From NCBI RefSeq assembly GCF_014646215.1, contig NZ_BMNA01000002.1, positions 240,864 through 304,863 on the forward strand: a DNA stretch of 64,000 bases. The letters run 5' to 3'. The translations under genes and the position numbers were made by a program. Origin of the DNA: Nakamurella endophytica. GTDB taxonomy: Bacteria; Actinomycetota; Actinomycetes; Mycobacteriales; Nakamurellaceae. The notes beneath the pieces were generated by a model. It was not told the DNA's origin and made no database searches. It was given only the letters and a program-made list of their open reading frames with translations. This document shows, one piece after another, positions 51,225 to 59,543 of the stretch; the stretch's first letter is position 1, and each line of letters begins with the position of its first letter.

Positions 51225-52310
51225 TCAGGCGCCGGTGAGCAGCCGGGCCACGGCCGCGGCGCGCGCCGACCGGCCGTGGACGTCGAGCTTGAGGTAGGCG
51301 TTCTGCAGGTGCCGCTCGACGGTGCGCACGCTCAGGGTGAGGGCACGGGCGATGTCGGCGTTGTCCCTGCCTCTTGCGGCGAGGGCGAGGATCTCGCGTT
51401 CGCGTTCGGACAGCGCGTCCGCGCCCGGGACCGTCCCGCCCGCGGCGCCGTCGGCGAGCAGGAACCGCCGGACCTCGTCCACGAACACCGGCCAGGCGGG
51501 CTCGTCCGCCAGCAGGATGTGGTTGTCGCTCTCCAGCGGGACCAGGCGCGCACCGGCGATCGCACCGGCCAGGTGCAGGCCGTCGCCGAACCCGTTCATC
51601 CGGTCGCCGCGGGCGTGCAGCACCAGGGTCGGCACCGACAGCGACGGCAGCAGGTCCGTGGCCGACGTGCGCAGCCGCTGCTCCCGGGCCAGCAGGGCGG
51701 TCGTGGCGGACACCGACCGCCGCATGAGGTCGTCCAGCCACGTCTTCTGCTGCTCGGTGGCACCCGGGATCATCTGGCTGGTGAAGACCCGGCGGAACGT
51801 GGAGTCCTCCCGCCCCCAGCCGGCCCGGATCAGCTGGCTGAACGCCGCCTCCAGCTCCAGGTCCTCCGGGGTGCTCTCGCGGAGCGGATCCGAGTAGCTG
51901 CCGTAGAACAGCAGCCGGGTGACCCGGTCCGGATGGGCGGCGGCGTACGCGATGGCGACGGGACCGCCCTGTGCCATCGCCATCAACGCGAACCGGTCGA
52001 ACCCGGCGGCGTCGGCGACGGCTCGCAGGTCCCCGAGGCGGGCCTCGAGGCTGTGGTCGGTGACGTCCCAGTCGGAGAGCCCGTGGCCGCGCTCGTCGAA
52101 GCGGACGACCGTGGCGAACCGGCCCAGATCCACCAGGAAGTGCCGCCACACCGGGCTCTCCCAGTCGAACTGCAGGTGGCTGAGCCAGCAGGTGGAGATC
52201 AGCAGGGGCGGTCCTGAGCCGTGCACCGCCCAGGCGATCCGCACGCCGTCCGGCGCGCGGCAGAAGCGGATCTGCTGCGGCGGGTGCCCGGCCGCGACCG
52301 GCGATGCCAT
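51225..52310 (-). CDS. alpha/beta hydrolase-LuxR fusion regulator with Ala at the nucleophile
   Basis: A 361-residue fusion. The N-terminal hydrolase fold (about 12-280) has A-V-H-G-S-G-P-P near 28, V-R-F-D-E-R-G-H-G near 69 and D-N-H-I-L-L near 260. The C-terminal LuxR HTH (about 295-360) has L-S-E-R-E-R-E-I-L-A-L-A-A-R-G and N-A-Y-L-K-L-D-V-H. The nucleophile elbow reads A-M-A-Q-G-G, placing Ala113 where G-x-S-x-G needs Ser, so it cannot hydrolyse and probably senses a ligand. The ATG at 52310 lies 6 nt after TAGAGT. Confidence 0.85.
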   Translation of the reverse strand: MASPVAAGHPPQQIRFCRAPDGVRIAWAVHGSGPPLLISTCWLSHLQFDWESPVWRHFLVDLGRFATVVRFDERGHGLSDWDVTDHSLEARLGDLRAVADAAGFDRFALMAMAQGGPVAIAYAAAHPDRVTRLLFYGSYSDPLRESTPEDLELEAAFSQLIRAGWGREDSTFRRVFTSQMIPGATEQQKTWLDDLMRRSVSATTALLAREQRLRTSATDLLPSLSVPTLVLHARGDRMNGFGDGLHLAGAIAGARLVPLESDNHILLADEPAWPVFVDEVRRFLLADGAAGGTVPGADALSEREREILALAARGRDNADIARALTLSVRTVERHLQNAYLKLDVHGRSARAAAVARLLTGA

Positions 52311-52316
52311 CGAGGC

Positions 52317-52322
52317 ACTCTA
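52317..52322 (-). promoter_or_regulatory. -10 box of the hydrolase-LuxR gene
   Basis: TAGAGT on the minus strand, 6 nt before the ATG at 52310. Predicts a leaderless mRNA. Confidence 0.45.
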
Positions 52323-52393
52323 GCGTCGTCGCCGCCCTGTGGTCAGGGCTTCGGACGGCGGACCGGTCCCGCCGGCACGCGGCCCCGGCGCGT

Positions 52394-53575
52394 TCAGTCG
52401 GCCAGTGCGGGGTCGTACCGGACCGAGGCCACGATGGTCGCCAGCTCCGCCGGCGTCACGGCGGTGCGGTCCGGCGTGCGCACGACGACTGCGGACCGGG
52501 GTGCCACCGCCGTCCAGGCCAGGTGGTCCTGCGGGTAGGTCTCGATCTCCAGGCCGGCCCGGTGCTCGACGGTGACCGGCCCGGTGGTGGAGAGCGCGAG
52601 CCGGCCCGGATCGGACCCGTGGAGCAGGGCAGCGGTCAGGCATCGGCGCGCACGCGCAGCGGACGGCATGGTGTCCTCGCCACCTGCGGGGCACAGCCGC
52701 ACGTCCGCCGGGTACAGCGGGGTGGCGGCGGCGGCCAGCGAGTCGGTGACCTGCCGGTCCAACCCCGGCAGGGTCAGCCCGACGGTGACCCGCGCCCGCA
52801 GCGCGGTGTCCCGGTCCTCCACCGTCGCCGCGAAGCGCAGCAGTGCGGCCCGGTCCGTCCCGGGGATCCAGGCGTGCACCCACCGGCCGTCGCCGGCGGC
52901 CCAGGACACCCACTGCGTCGACCGCACGCCGGCGGACGACGGGGGCGACGCCGAGACCGACAGCGTCGCGGCGCGTCCGGCGACGGTCACCGGGACGTCG
53001 TGCACCGTGTCGGCGGCAGTGTCCGGATCTCGGGTGTCCGGATCTCGGGTGTCCGGATCTCGGGTGTCCGGATCTCGGGTGTCCGGATCTCTGTTGTCCG
53101 GATCCTCGGTGTCGACATCTCGGGTCCGGGGATCGGTGGTGTCGGGATCGTCGGCGACGGTGCGGGACGTGGTCACGGTGAAACCCTGGTCGCCCAGTCG
53201 CATCCACCCGCCGGAGGCGGCGGACGGGGACGGCCCCGCCGGCCCGATCCCCCACGACACCTGCACGAGGTCCTCGGAAGCGGACCACTGCACCGTCGGA
53301 TCCGACGGGTCCACTCCCCGCGGCCACACCGGTGACCGGGCGTCCGCGGTGGTGACCCGGACCAGACGCGAGCCCTCGGGCAGGTCGGGGCGCGGGCCCG
53401 ACCGCCAGCCGGCCGCGCCTCCGCCGGTGGCGGACCCCTCGATTCCGCTCGCAGCGCCGCGTGTCGCGGTCGCCGCTGCACCGCCGCGGGCGCCGTACCC
53501 GATGCCGAGCAACGCCGCGGCCAGCACCAGGGCGCCCGCCACCGCGCGGCTCGACCGCCGCCCCGTCCGTGCCAC
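52394..53575 (-). CDS. membrane-anchored extracytoplasmic protein with Asp-Pro-Asp-Thr-Arg repeats
   Basis: A protein of about 393 residues of unknown function. One N-terminal hydrophobic helix follows a basic start (R-R-S-S-R-A-V-A-G-A-L-V-L-A-A-A-L-L-G). A Gly/Ala linker, a beta-rich domain, a run of D-P-D-T-R pentapeptides encoded by the 15-bp array, and a second domain with two cysteines (V-R-L-C-P and R-R-C-L-T) come next. It is anchored and mostly outside the membrane. The GTG at 53575 is chosen because the helix follows at once; no good ribosome site is seen, and the start could be further upstream. Lies downstream of LysR on the same strand. Confidence 0.6.
   Translation of the reverse strand: MARTGRRSSRAVAGALVLAAALLGIGYGARGGAAATATRGAASGIEGSATGGGAAGWRSGPRPDLPEGSRLVRVTTADARSPVWPRGVDPSDPTVQWSASEDLVQVSWGIGPAGPSPSAASGGWMRLGDQGFTVTTSRTVADDPDTTDPRTRDVDTEDPDNRDPDTRDPDTRDPDTRDPDTRDPDTAADTVHDVPVTVAGRAATLSVSASPPSSAGVRSTQWVSWAAGDGRWVHAWIPGTDRAALLRFAATVEDRDTALRARVTVGLTLPGLDRQVTDSLAAAATPLYPADVRLCPAGGEDTMPSAARARRCLTAALLHGSDPGRLALSTTGPVTVEHRAGLEIETYPQDHLAWTAVAPRSAVVVRTPDRTAVTPAELATIVASVRYDPALAD
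53021..53125. repeat. seven 15-bp tandem repeats inside a gene
   Basis: Unit GTCCGGATCTCGGGT. Copies at 53021, 53036, 53051 and 53066 are perfect; those at 53081, 53096 and 53111 are degenerate. Read on the minus strand they encode the acidic pentapeptide R-D-P-D-T. The unit length keeps the frame, so copy number can vary without breaking the protein. Confidence 0.92.
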
Positions 53576-53721
53576 AGACCCAGGACGGGACCGTCGCGTG
53601 CAGGGTTGCGCGGAACCCGCCGTCGACGGTGCGTCCCCGGGCGGGTGCCCACCGTGCGGTCCCGGCACGCAGCCGGCAAGTGCCGGAGTGCACCGCCACC
53701 GGGTGCGACGCCTGCCGATCG

Positions 53722-54612
53722 TCAGAGGTCGCCGGTCCGCGCCTGGGCCGTGAGCAGCTCGACGAGTCGACTCGCCGCCGGGTTGGCGGCCGATCCGGCC
53801 CGGACGGCGAGGGATATCCGACGCACCGGGACCGGGTCCGTCACGGGTATCGCGACCACCGTGACCGGAAGCGCGCCGAGTCCCAGCCGGGGAACCACGG
53901 TGATCCCGAGGCCCTGTGCGACGAATTGGATCGCGCTGGCGTAGTCCTGCGTCTCGACCCGGAAGGCGGGAGTGAAGCCGGCCGCCTGGCAGGCGTCGAG
54001 CATGAGCTGTCGACACGGACCGTGGGCGACGTCGTTGTCGATCCAGGCCTGGTCGGCGAGGTCGCGGAGGGCGACGTGACGGTGGCCGCCGAACGCGCTG
54101 TCGCGTCGGACGACCACGTGGTACGGCTCCTCGACCAACGGCCGGACCCGGTACCCTGGTCGGGATTCCGGCGGTGTCGGGCCCTCGACGAAGATCTCGA
54201 CATCCGCCTCGTGGGTCTCCGCCCGCTCGACGAGTCGCAGGTCCAACCGCAGGCGGGGGAACTCCCGCACGACGGTGGCGATCGCCGGCGGGATCCAGGT
54301 GGCACCGGCGGAGGCGAAGTAGCTGACGGTCAAGGTGCCGGTCCGGCCCGCACGCAGGTCCTCCACGAGCCCGTCGAGCTCGGCGAGGCTCTGGAAGACC
54401 CGGCCGGCCTCGTCGGTGAGGCGCCTGGCCGCCGCCGTCGGCGCGATGCCGCGGCCGTTGCGCTCGATCAGCACCAGGCCGGTGGCCCTCTGCAGCGCGC
54501 TGATCTGCTGGCTGATCGCCGAGGCGGAGTACCCCAGGCTCGCGGCCGCGCCGTGGATGGAGCCATCGGCGACGACTGCACGGAGCACCCGGAGCCGCTG
54601 GAGGTCGAGCAC
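53722..54612 (-). CDS. LysR family transcriptional regulator
   Basis: A 296-residue LysR protein: HTH at the N-terminus (L-R-V-L-R-A-V-V-A-D-G-S-I-H-G-A-A-A-S-L) and S-A-S-A-I-S-Q-Q-I-S-A-L, then the two-lobed ligand-binding domain. GTG start at 54612, 6 nt after TATGGT on its strand, so leaderless. Divergent from a cupin gene across 324 nt. The cupin and perhaps the following acetyltransferase are the likely targets. Confidence 0.9.
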   Translation of the reverse strand: MLDLQRLRVLRAVVADGSIHGAAASLGYSASAISQQISALQRATGLVLIERNGRGIAPTAAARRLTDEAGRVFQSLAELDGLVEDLRAGRTGTLTVSYFASAGATWIPPAIATVVREFPRLRLDLRLVERAETHEADVEIFVEGPTPPESRPGYRVRPLVEEPYHVVVRRDSAFGGHRHVALRDLADQAWIDNDVAHGPCRQLMLDACQAAGFTPAFRVETQDYASAIQFVAQGLGITVVPRLGLGALPVTVVAIPVTDPVPVRRISLAVRAGSAANPAASRLVELLTAQARTGDL

Positions 54613-54936
54613 GCCGAGACCATACAGCGCTGCTTACCGATCCGGGACGAATCTTTGATTGTGCGCAGGTGTCCGTCCAGGCATCGTCTCCCTGTGCGCG
54701 ACGTCCGTCGGCCCCGACAGCGCGTCGGTGTCCGTCCCCCCTCCCCCCGACGCGGTCCTGGGTGCATCCACTCCGGTACGGGGCCCCGGCCGCTCTGCAT
54801 GGCAGCAGGCGCCGCACGCCCACGTCGACCGCGACGAGCGGGCCCCGGCGGCGCGTGCTCCATCGCCGACGCCGGTCGACACCGTCCGCACCGACCCCCC
54901 GCCTCCTGCAGACCACCACCGCGAAAGGACACGCTC
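54613..54936. promoter_or_regulatory. LysR/cupin divergent region
   Basis: TATGGT (54619-54624, minus strand) is the LysR -10. The adjacent AT-richer segment ATCTTTGATTGT (54651-54662) resembles a LysR-type T-N11-A site. The rest is GC-rich and shows no gene. The cupin gene has AAAGGA before its GTG. Confidence 0.5.
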
Positions 54937-55251
54937 GTGCGCTTCCTCGACGCCGCCGCATACACGGCCGACCAGGCCTGGGACGCCCTCGGACTCGCCG
55001 AGATCCAGGACGCGACAGTGCGTCTGCACTGGACCGACGAGCCCTACGTCTGGCATGTCAACGACGGAGCCGAGGTCTTCGTCGTGCTGGACGGCGCCGT
55101 CGACATGCACCACCGCGGGCCGGCGGGCGAGGTCCTCGTCGAGCACCTGCGCCCCGGCCGCATCTGCATCGCCGGACCCGGTGACGAGCATGTCGCCCAT
55201 CCGGCACCTGTCGCCCGCGTCCTCGTCGTCGAGCACAAGGGAAGCGTCTGA
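54937..55251 (+). CDS. cupin domain protein
   Basis: A 104-residue single-domain cupin: H-W-T-D-E-P-Y-V-W-H-V-N-D-G-A-E-V-F-V-V-L-D-G supplies motif 1 with metal-binding His and Glu, and G-D-E-H-V-A-H-P motif 2 with His. It may bind a metal and a small ligand. The GTG start at 54937 follows GCGAAAGGA. It is the first gene on the plus strand opposite LysR, followed by a GNAT gene 93 nt later, possibly one operon. Function unknown. Confidence 0.82.
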   Translation: MRFLDAAAYTADQAWDALGLAEIQDATVRLHWTDEPYVWHVNDGAEVFVVLDGAVDMHHRGPAGEVLVEHLRPGRICIAGPGDEHVAHPAPVARVLVVEHKGSV

Positions 55252-55344
55252 CCCACCGCGCACCCCGTCGCAATCCCCGCGGCTGGAGCCGCTCGGCACG
55301 ACCCGGACACGGCGAGGCTGTCGATGTCCGCAGAGGAGGACAGT

Positions 55345-55773
55345 ATGGACGTGGTGATCGACGACCTCCCACCGGGCGATGTCCGGTGGGAGCAGGCGCT
55401 GCCCGTGCTGCGAGAGCTGCGTCCGCACCTCACGGCGGAGCTGTTCGACCGGATCCTGACCGAGGCGGCGCCGCAAGGGCTGCGCTACATCGCCGCGTTC
55501 CAGGACCACCGCTGCCTCGGAGTGGCTGGATGGCGGGTGGTCGCCCAGACGAGCGCCGTGCGCAAGCTGTACGTCGACGACCTTGGCACCACCGGCAGCG
55601 CCCGGTCCTCGGGTGTCGGCGGCCGGCTGATGACGGCGCTGCGCCAGCGCGCGCGTGCATTGGGTTGCCAGGTCATCGATCTCGACTCGGGTGTCCAGCG
55701 GCACGCTGCGCATCGCTTCTACCTGCGCCACCGCATGGACATCACCTCCTACCACTTCGCCCAGCGGCTCTGA
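55345..55773 (+). CDS. GNAT family N-acetyltransferase
   Basis: A 142-residue acetyltransferase: V-A-G-W-R-V-V-A, then V-R-K-L-Y-V-D-D-L-G-T, S-S-G-V-G-G-R-L-M-T-A-L (acetyl-CoA loop variant) and A-H-R-F-Y-L-R-H-R-M. The ATG at 55345 has GAGGAGGACAGT upstream, better than the ATG at 55324. It follows the cupin gene on the same strand. Substrate unknown; small amines or peptide N-termini are possible. Confidence 0.85.
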   Translation: MDVVIDDLPPGDVRWEQALPVLRELRPHLTAELFDRILTEAAPQGLRYIAAFQDHRCLGVAGWRVVAQTSAVRKLYVDDLGTTGSARSSGVGGRLMTALRQRARALGCQVIDLDSGVQRHAAHRFYLRHRMDITSYHFAQRL

Positions 55774-56005
55774 CCGGCCTGCGGCGGCGCAGCTGCGGAT
55801 GCCCGCCGGTGCCCGCGACGGGTCCGTCGTCGAGTCCCCGTCCGTGACCGACCACCCCGTGCCGCGGGAGGGCAGGCGATCCGCACCCGGCCGACCGTGG
55901 GGTGCGCACCGTCGGAGGTCATGAGGACTAGGCCGCCGACGGTCTCACTGGTTGACGGACTGCTCGAGAGGGCAGCGGCCAACATGCGTGTCGTCGTGAT
56001 CGGAG

Positions 56006-56011
56006 TAGCGT
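56006..56011 (+). promoter_or_regulatory. candidate -10 box of the NTF2-like gene
   Basis: TAGCGT, 7 nt before the ATG at 56019. No -35 is obvious. Consistent with a leaderless transcript. Confidence 0.35.
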
Positions 56012-56018
56012 GCGCGAG

Positions 56019-56378
56019 ATGGATCACGGTTTCGCGCAGCGCTTCTCCGAGGACTGGGCCGCTGCCTGGAACTCGCACGATCTCGAGCGCATCCTCGAGC
56101 ACTACACCGACGACGTCGTCTTCGCCTCGCCGAGGATCGCGCAGTTGATGGGTGAGCCGTCGGGCGAAGTCCGCGGCAAGGACGCCCTCCGGGCGTACTG
56201 GGGCAAGGGCCTCGCCCACCTCCCCGACCTCCATTTCACGGTCGAGGACGTCCGCGTCTCGGTCGACACCGTGGTGATCAACTATCGCAACGAGCGGCGG
56301 CAACAGGTGGCAGAGGTCCTGACCTTCCGTGACGGCCTCGTCTGCCGCGGTTTCGGTGCCTACGGCCCCGAGGTTTGA
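56019..56378 (+). CDS. NTF2/SnoaL-like protein
   Basis: A 119-residue protein of the NTF2-like fold: W-A-A-A-W-N-S-H-D-L-E-R-I-L-E-H-Y at the N-terminus, D-D-V-V-F-A-S-P, G-K-D-A-L-R-A-Y-W and a final beta sheet. It binds a small molecule; catalysis is possible but unproven. It shares only the fold with the NTF2-like protein at 4204. The ATG at 56019 is preferred to a GTG 9 nt earlier because of the -10 distance. Confidence 0.82.
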   Translation: MDHGFAQRFSEDWAAAWNSHDLERILEHYTDDVVFASPRIAQLMGEPSGEVRGKDALRAYWGKGLAHLPDLHFTVEDVRVSVDTVVINYRNERRQQVAEVLTFRDGLVCRGFGAYGPEV

Positions 56379-56504
56379 CATTCGGCCGGGCGCAGGCGGC
56401 TCGCCGTCGCTCGACCGCGAGGTGTCCGCAAAGCCGCCGATCCCGGACGTGTCCCCGGCGCCCGGGCATCTCCTGCCGGCGGACCCGACCGGGAAGGAGG
56501 CGCG

Positions 56505-57134
56505 GTGACGCTGCGCGCGGCCAGTCCGGACGACGACGACGCGACGGCACGGCTGCTGGTCCAGCGCTACGAGGTCGAGGTGCCGGGGATGCTGCACGGC
56601 CCGCCGGCGTCCCGGTTCGAGCTGGCCCGACGCCTGGTCCGTGCGACCCCGCGGACCGGGCGGACGGTGCTCGAGCTCGACGGCGACGTCGTGGGTATGG
56701 GCGCCCTTGCGACGGCCGCGCGGCCGCGGCCGTCGACCCCGGCGCGGGTCCTGCTCCAGGCTCCGGCGGTGCTCGGGCCGTTCGCCGGCCTGCGCACGGT
56801 CGTCGGCGCCGTCCGGGGCGCCGTCACCGTCGCGCCGGCGCCCGCGGTCGACCAGGCCATGGTGCATTCGCTCGTCGTCGACCGGAGCCGGCGCGGCGAG
56901 GGCCTCGGAGCCGTGCTGCTCGACCGGCTCGAAGACCAGGCACGGTCGGCCGGTCTGGCCTTCGTCGTCCTGCAGGTCGTCGCGTCGAACCGGCACGCGT
57001 TGTCGTTCTACCGGTCCCGCGGGTACCGGCACCTGGACGCGCCTCCGCCCTTCGTGTCCCGGCTCCTCGGCTACCGCACCGTGCAGTTGGTCAAGGGCCT
57101 GGCGCGCGCTGCGCCGCCGCACCCGGGCGGCTGA
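56505..57134 (+). CDS. GNAT family N-acetyltransferase
   Basis: A 209-residue acetyltransferase. The GTG at 56505 follows GGAAGGAGGCGC. The acetyl-CoA loop R-S-R-R-G-E-G-L-G-A-V-L-L and the C-terminal N-R-H-A-L-S-F-Y-R-S-R-G-Y identify the family. A middle insertion (about 75-115) is Ala/Val/Pro-rich. It is the last recognisable gene before a 640-nt empty stretch. Substrate unknown. Confidence 0.87.
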   Translation: MTLRAASPDDDDATARLLVQRYEVEVPGMLHGPPASRFELARRLVRATPRTGRTVLELDGDVVGMGALATAARPRPSTPARVLLQAPAVLGPFAGLRTVVGAVRGAVTVAPAPAVDQAMVHSLVVDRSRRGEGLGAVLLDRLEDQARSAGLAFVVLQVVASNRHALSFYRSRGYRHLDAPPPFVSRLLGYRTVQLVKGLARAAPPHPGG

Positions 57135-57778
57135 GCCGTGGACGGTGCCCGGACCTCGCTCGGTGGCCGGACCACGACCGCCGATTCCCGCCGCCAGCAC
57201 GGCCCATGAGGCCCCGACAGTGCCGGGGCCGCGTACAGCTCGCTGGCGAAGCCCACCGGGACGCGAAACCTTCGTCGCGGGACCCGGGGCCGCGATTCGC
57301 CGCAGCCCGCAAGTGCCCAGCACCCGCGGCTGACGAGTGCGGTCCCTCAGCGTCGATACCGCATGACCCTGGTGCGGATGACGAAGGAACCCACTGAAGA
57401 CGGGTCGTGCGTCCATGCCTGCCACCGGCGCCCGGACGTCACCGCACCGGACGCTGCCCTGCGTCGATCGGCTGCACGTCGGGTCGGTGCGCCGGCTTGG
57501 TCCGACGACTCGACGGTGTGACTGCAACAGCGACTGCAGCGGGGACACCGACGGAACGATCATGGATCGTCGACCTGCTCGATGGGCGTCGCTGACGGTG
57601 CATCAGGACAGCGGTGCCGGCGCCCACCGACACCGTCGTGCATGCCGGGAACCACACCGTCGCACGGGGCCGGTCGGCCAGCGGCCGGGCAGCTCCCGGC
57701 CGATTCCGATCAGAGTCAGCGTCGGTACAGCGGCCGCCTCGGGGCCGGCACCAGGGCGCCGGCGGTCTGGCCCCACTG
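57135..57778. other. long convergent intergenic region, no gene seen
   Basis: About 640 nt between two converging genes. Frames are open on both strands, as expected in GC-rich DNA, but none shows a ribosome site, a family motif or sensible amino-acid use. It may hold an old remnant. A local palindrome CTGCAACAGCGACTGCAG occurs near 57523-57540. Confidence 0.4.
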
Positions 57779-59515
57779 TTACACCGAAGGCAGGATGGGG
57801 ATCTCCAAGGTGCAGTCGGTGGTGGTTCCCAGGTACAGGGTGGCGGTGCCCGCCGCCCGAGTGCGATATCCGGCCGGGAACTGCCCGTGCAGGGGATCGC
57901 GGCTGTGGAACCAGCGTCCTCGCACGTCCATGCGCAGCTCCTCGCCGGCCCGGAAGAGGGTCGCTGACGGCAGCAGACCGATCCGCAGGCGCACTCGCTG
58001 GCCCTCGGCCAGCGGCTCCGGGTCCGTGTGCGCGTGGAAGGGCAGGTACGGCAGCGACCGCTCCGGATCCACCGCTCGGTGGGACGCGAGCAGCATGCCG
58101 TGGGTGACCAGGTCACCGGTGAAGCCGAAGGAACCCTCGAACGGAACCTCGCGGCCGTGCCGGAACTTGCGGATCCCCACCAGGACCGGGAAGTCGCGTG
58201 CGCCGGCCACGGACAGGTGCACCGTCGCGACCATCGGTCCGACGACTGCCGTGTCGCGCTCGAACCGGTAGGTGAACGAGGCCGTTCCGCGCCTGGCCGG
58301 GAGGGTCACGCACTCGTCCTGCCGACCGGTGAGATCACCGGCCGGCTCCTGCAGGGTGCCGGTCGCCGGGCGATCCCCGGCCCGGCCGACCAGGGTCAGC
58401 CATCGCGTCCCGGGTGGCGGCCAACTCGCCACGTGACGCACCTCGGCGATCGTGCCGCGGTCCTCGCGGATCTCCAGTCGCACCGGCGGCTCGTGCTGGA
58501 TGCCGGTGTCGTGTCCGGCGAGGAAGTGGTCGAAGAACCTGGCCTGGGCCCGGAGGGCGTCGTGCCCGTAGTACACCGCCCACTTCGGGCCGCGGTGCGT
58601 GTACAGCCACTTCTCGCTCGAGCCGATGCGCCGGAACCCCTCGAACGAGCCGCGGGAGTGCAGGTTGTGGTCGGAGAAGCTGCCGCAGACCAGCGCCGGC
58701 ACGTCGATCGCCTCGAGATCACGGTTGCGGGACTCGTACCACTCGTCCGCGGTGGCGCGGGCGTGCGCCTGGGTGACGAGGTCGACGCTGCCGCCGCTGC
58801 GGCGCTTGGTGACCGTGCCCCAGACGGTGAGGAAGCCGGTTTCCAGAATCCCGCCCGGGCGGGCGAAGTCGCGGTAGAAGTCGGTGAAACCCTCCCACGG
58901 GCAGATGGCCGACAGGTGCGGCGGCCGGGTCGCGGCGCCCGCCCACTGGCTGATCGCCAGGTACGACACACCGGTCATCCCCACCCGACCGGTCGACCAT
59001 GGTTGCCCGGCGGCCCACTCCACCAGATCGTGGACGTCCCGGCCCTCCTGGTCGGAGAGCACGTCGGGTACCCCGTCCGACGTGCCCCAGCCGCGGAGGT
59101 CGGCGTTGACCACGACGTACCCCCGGGCGGTCCAGTACGCGGGGTCGGGGCTCTCCCAGGACGTCCACGCCGAGTGGGTGACAGGAGCACTGCGCATGAG
59201 GTGGTACTGCGGCGACGGTCGGTAGCCGCGGCGCGTCGGGTGGTGCACCGGCAGGTCGTCCTTGCCGTAGGGGTGAGCACAGAGCAGCACGGGGTGGCGA
59301 CCGTCGTCGTCGGGACGGAACACGTTGACACGCAGGACGGTCCCGTCGCGTGCCGACACCGGGACGTTCCAGTCCACGGTGGTACCACCGGGCGGAGGCG
59401 TGATCGTGATCCGCGGCCGCACGAGGCGACCGAGAGCGGACAGGGCACGCGACCAGGAGCTGTCGGTGCGGCGCATCGACGCGGCGACTCGCTGTGCCAT
59501 GCCACTATGACTCAT
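57779..59515 (-). CDS. CocE/NonD-type (X-Pro dipeptidyl-peptidase S15-like) hydrolase
   Basis: A 578-residue serine hydrolase: A-R-D-G-T-V-L-R-V-N-V-F near 55, H-P-Y-G-K near 81, elbow G-V-S-Y-L-A with Ser184, and a C-terminal jelly-roll. It could cleave acyl esters or amides. The ATG at 59515 is 6 nt after TACAGT and is preferred to the ATG at 59500; both give the same domain. Divergent from the TetR gene with only 28 nt between, so it is the clear TetR target. The stop is TAA. Confidence 0.88.
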   Translation of the reverse strand: MSHSGMAQRVAASMRRTDSSWSRALSALGRLVRPRITITPPPGGTTVDWNVPVSARDGTVLRVNVFRPDDDGRHPVLLCAHPYGKDDLPVHHPTRRGYRPSPQYHLMRSAPVTHSAWTSWESPDPAYWTARGYVVVNADLRGWGTSDGVPDVLSDQEGRDVHDLVEWAAGQPWSTGRVGMTGVSYLAISQWAGAATRPPHLSAICPWEGFTDFYRDFARPGGILETGFLTVWGTVTKRRSGGSVDLVTQAHARATADEWYESRNRDLEAIDVPALVCGSFSDHNLHSRGSFEGFRRIGSSEKWLYTHRGPKWAVYYGHDALRAQARFFDHFLAGHDTGIQHEPPVRLEIREDRGTIAEVRHVASWPPPGTRWLTLVGRAGDRPATGTLQEPAGDLTGRQDECVTLPARRGTASFTYRFERDTAVVGPMVATVHLSVAGARDFPVLVGIRKFRHGREVPFEGSFGFTGDLVTHGMLLASHRAVDPERSLPYLPFHAHTDPEPLAEGQRVRLRIGLLPSATLFRAGEELRMDVRGRWFHSRDPLHGQFPAGYRTRAAGTATLYLGTTTDCTLEIPILPSV

Positions 59516-59537
59516 AGTCGGACTGTACAGATACAAT
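59504..59537. promoter_or_regulatory. back-to-back leaderless promoters and operator of the hydrolase/TetR pair
   Basis: TACAGT on the minus strand (59522-59527) is 6 nt before the hydrolase ATG. TACAAT on the plus strand (59532-59537) is 6 nt before the tetR GTG at 59544. The perfect palindrome ACTATGA-C-TCATAGT (59504-59518) covers the hydrolase start codon and the tetR -35 region. A smaller TGTA-CAGA-TACA (59525-59536) joins both -10 boxes. TetR binding would shut both promoters. Confidence 0.75.
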
Positions 59538-59543
59538 CGGGTT

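Noticed and set aside
54613..54936. A coding extension of the cupin gene upstream of 54937
   Set aside because: The frame is open, but it is Pro/Arg-rich, lacks cupin similarity, and the GTG at 54937 has its own ribosome site.
52394..54961. An 855-codon continuous frame covering the repeat protein and the LysR region
   Set aside because: The upstream two-thirds are antisense-frame shadow of the LysR gene on the same strand. Only the part after the GTG near 53575 has a membrane helix and credible domains.
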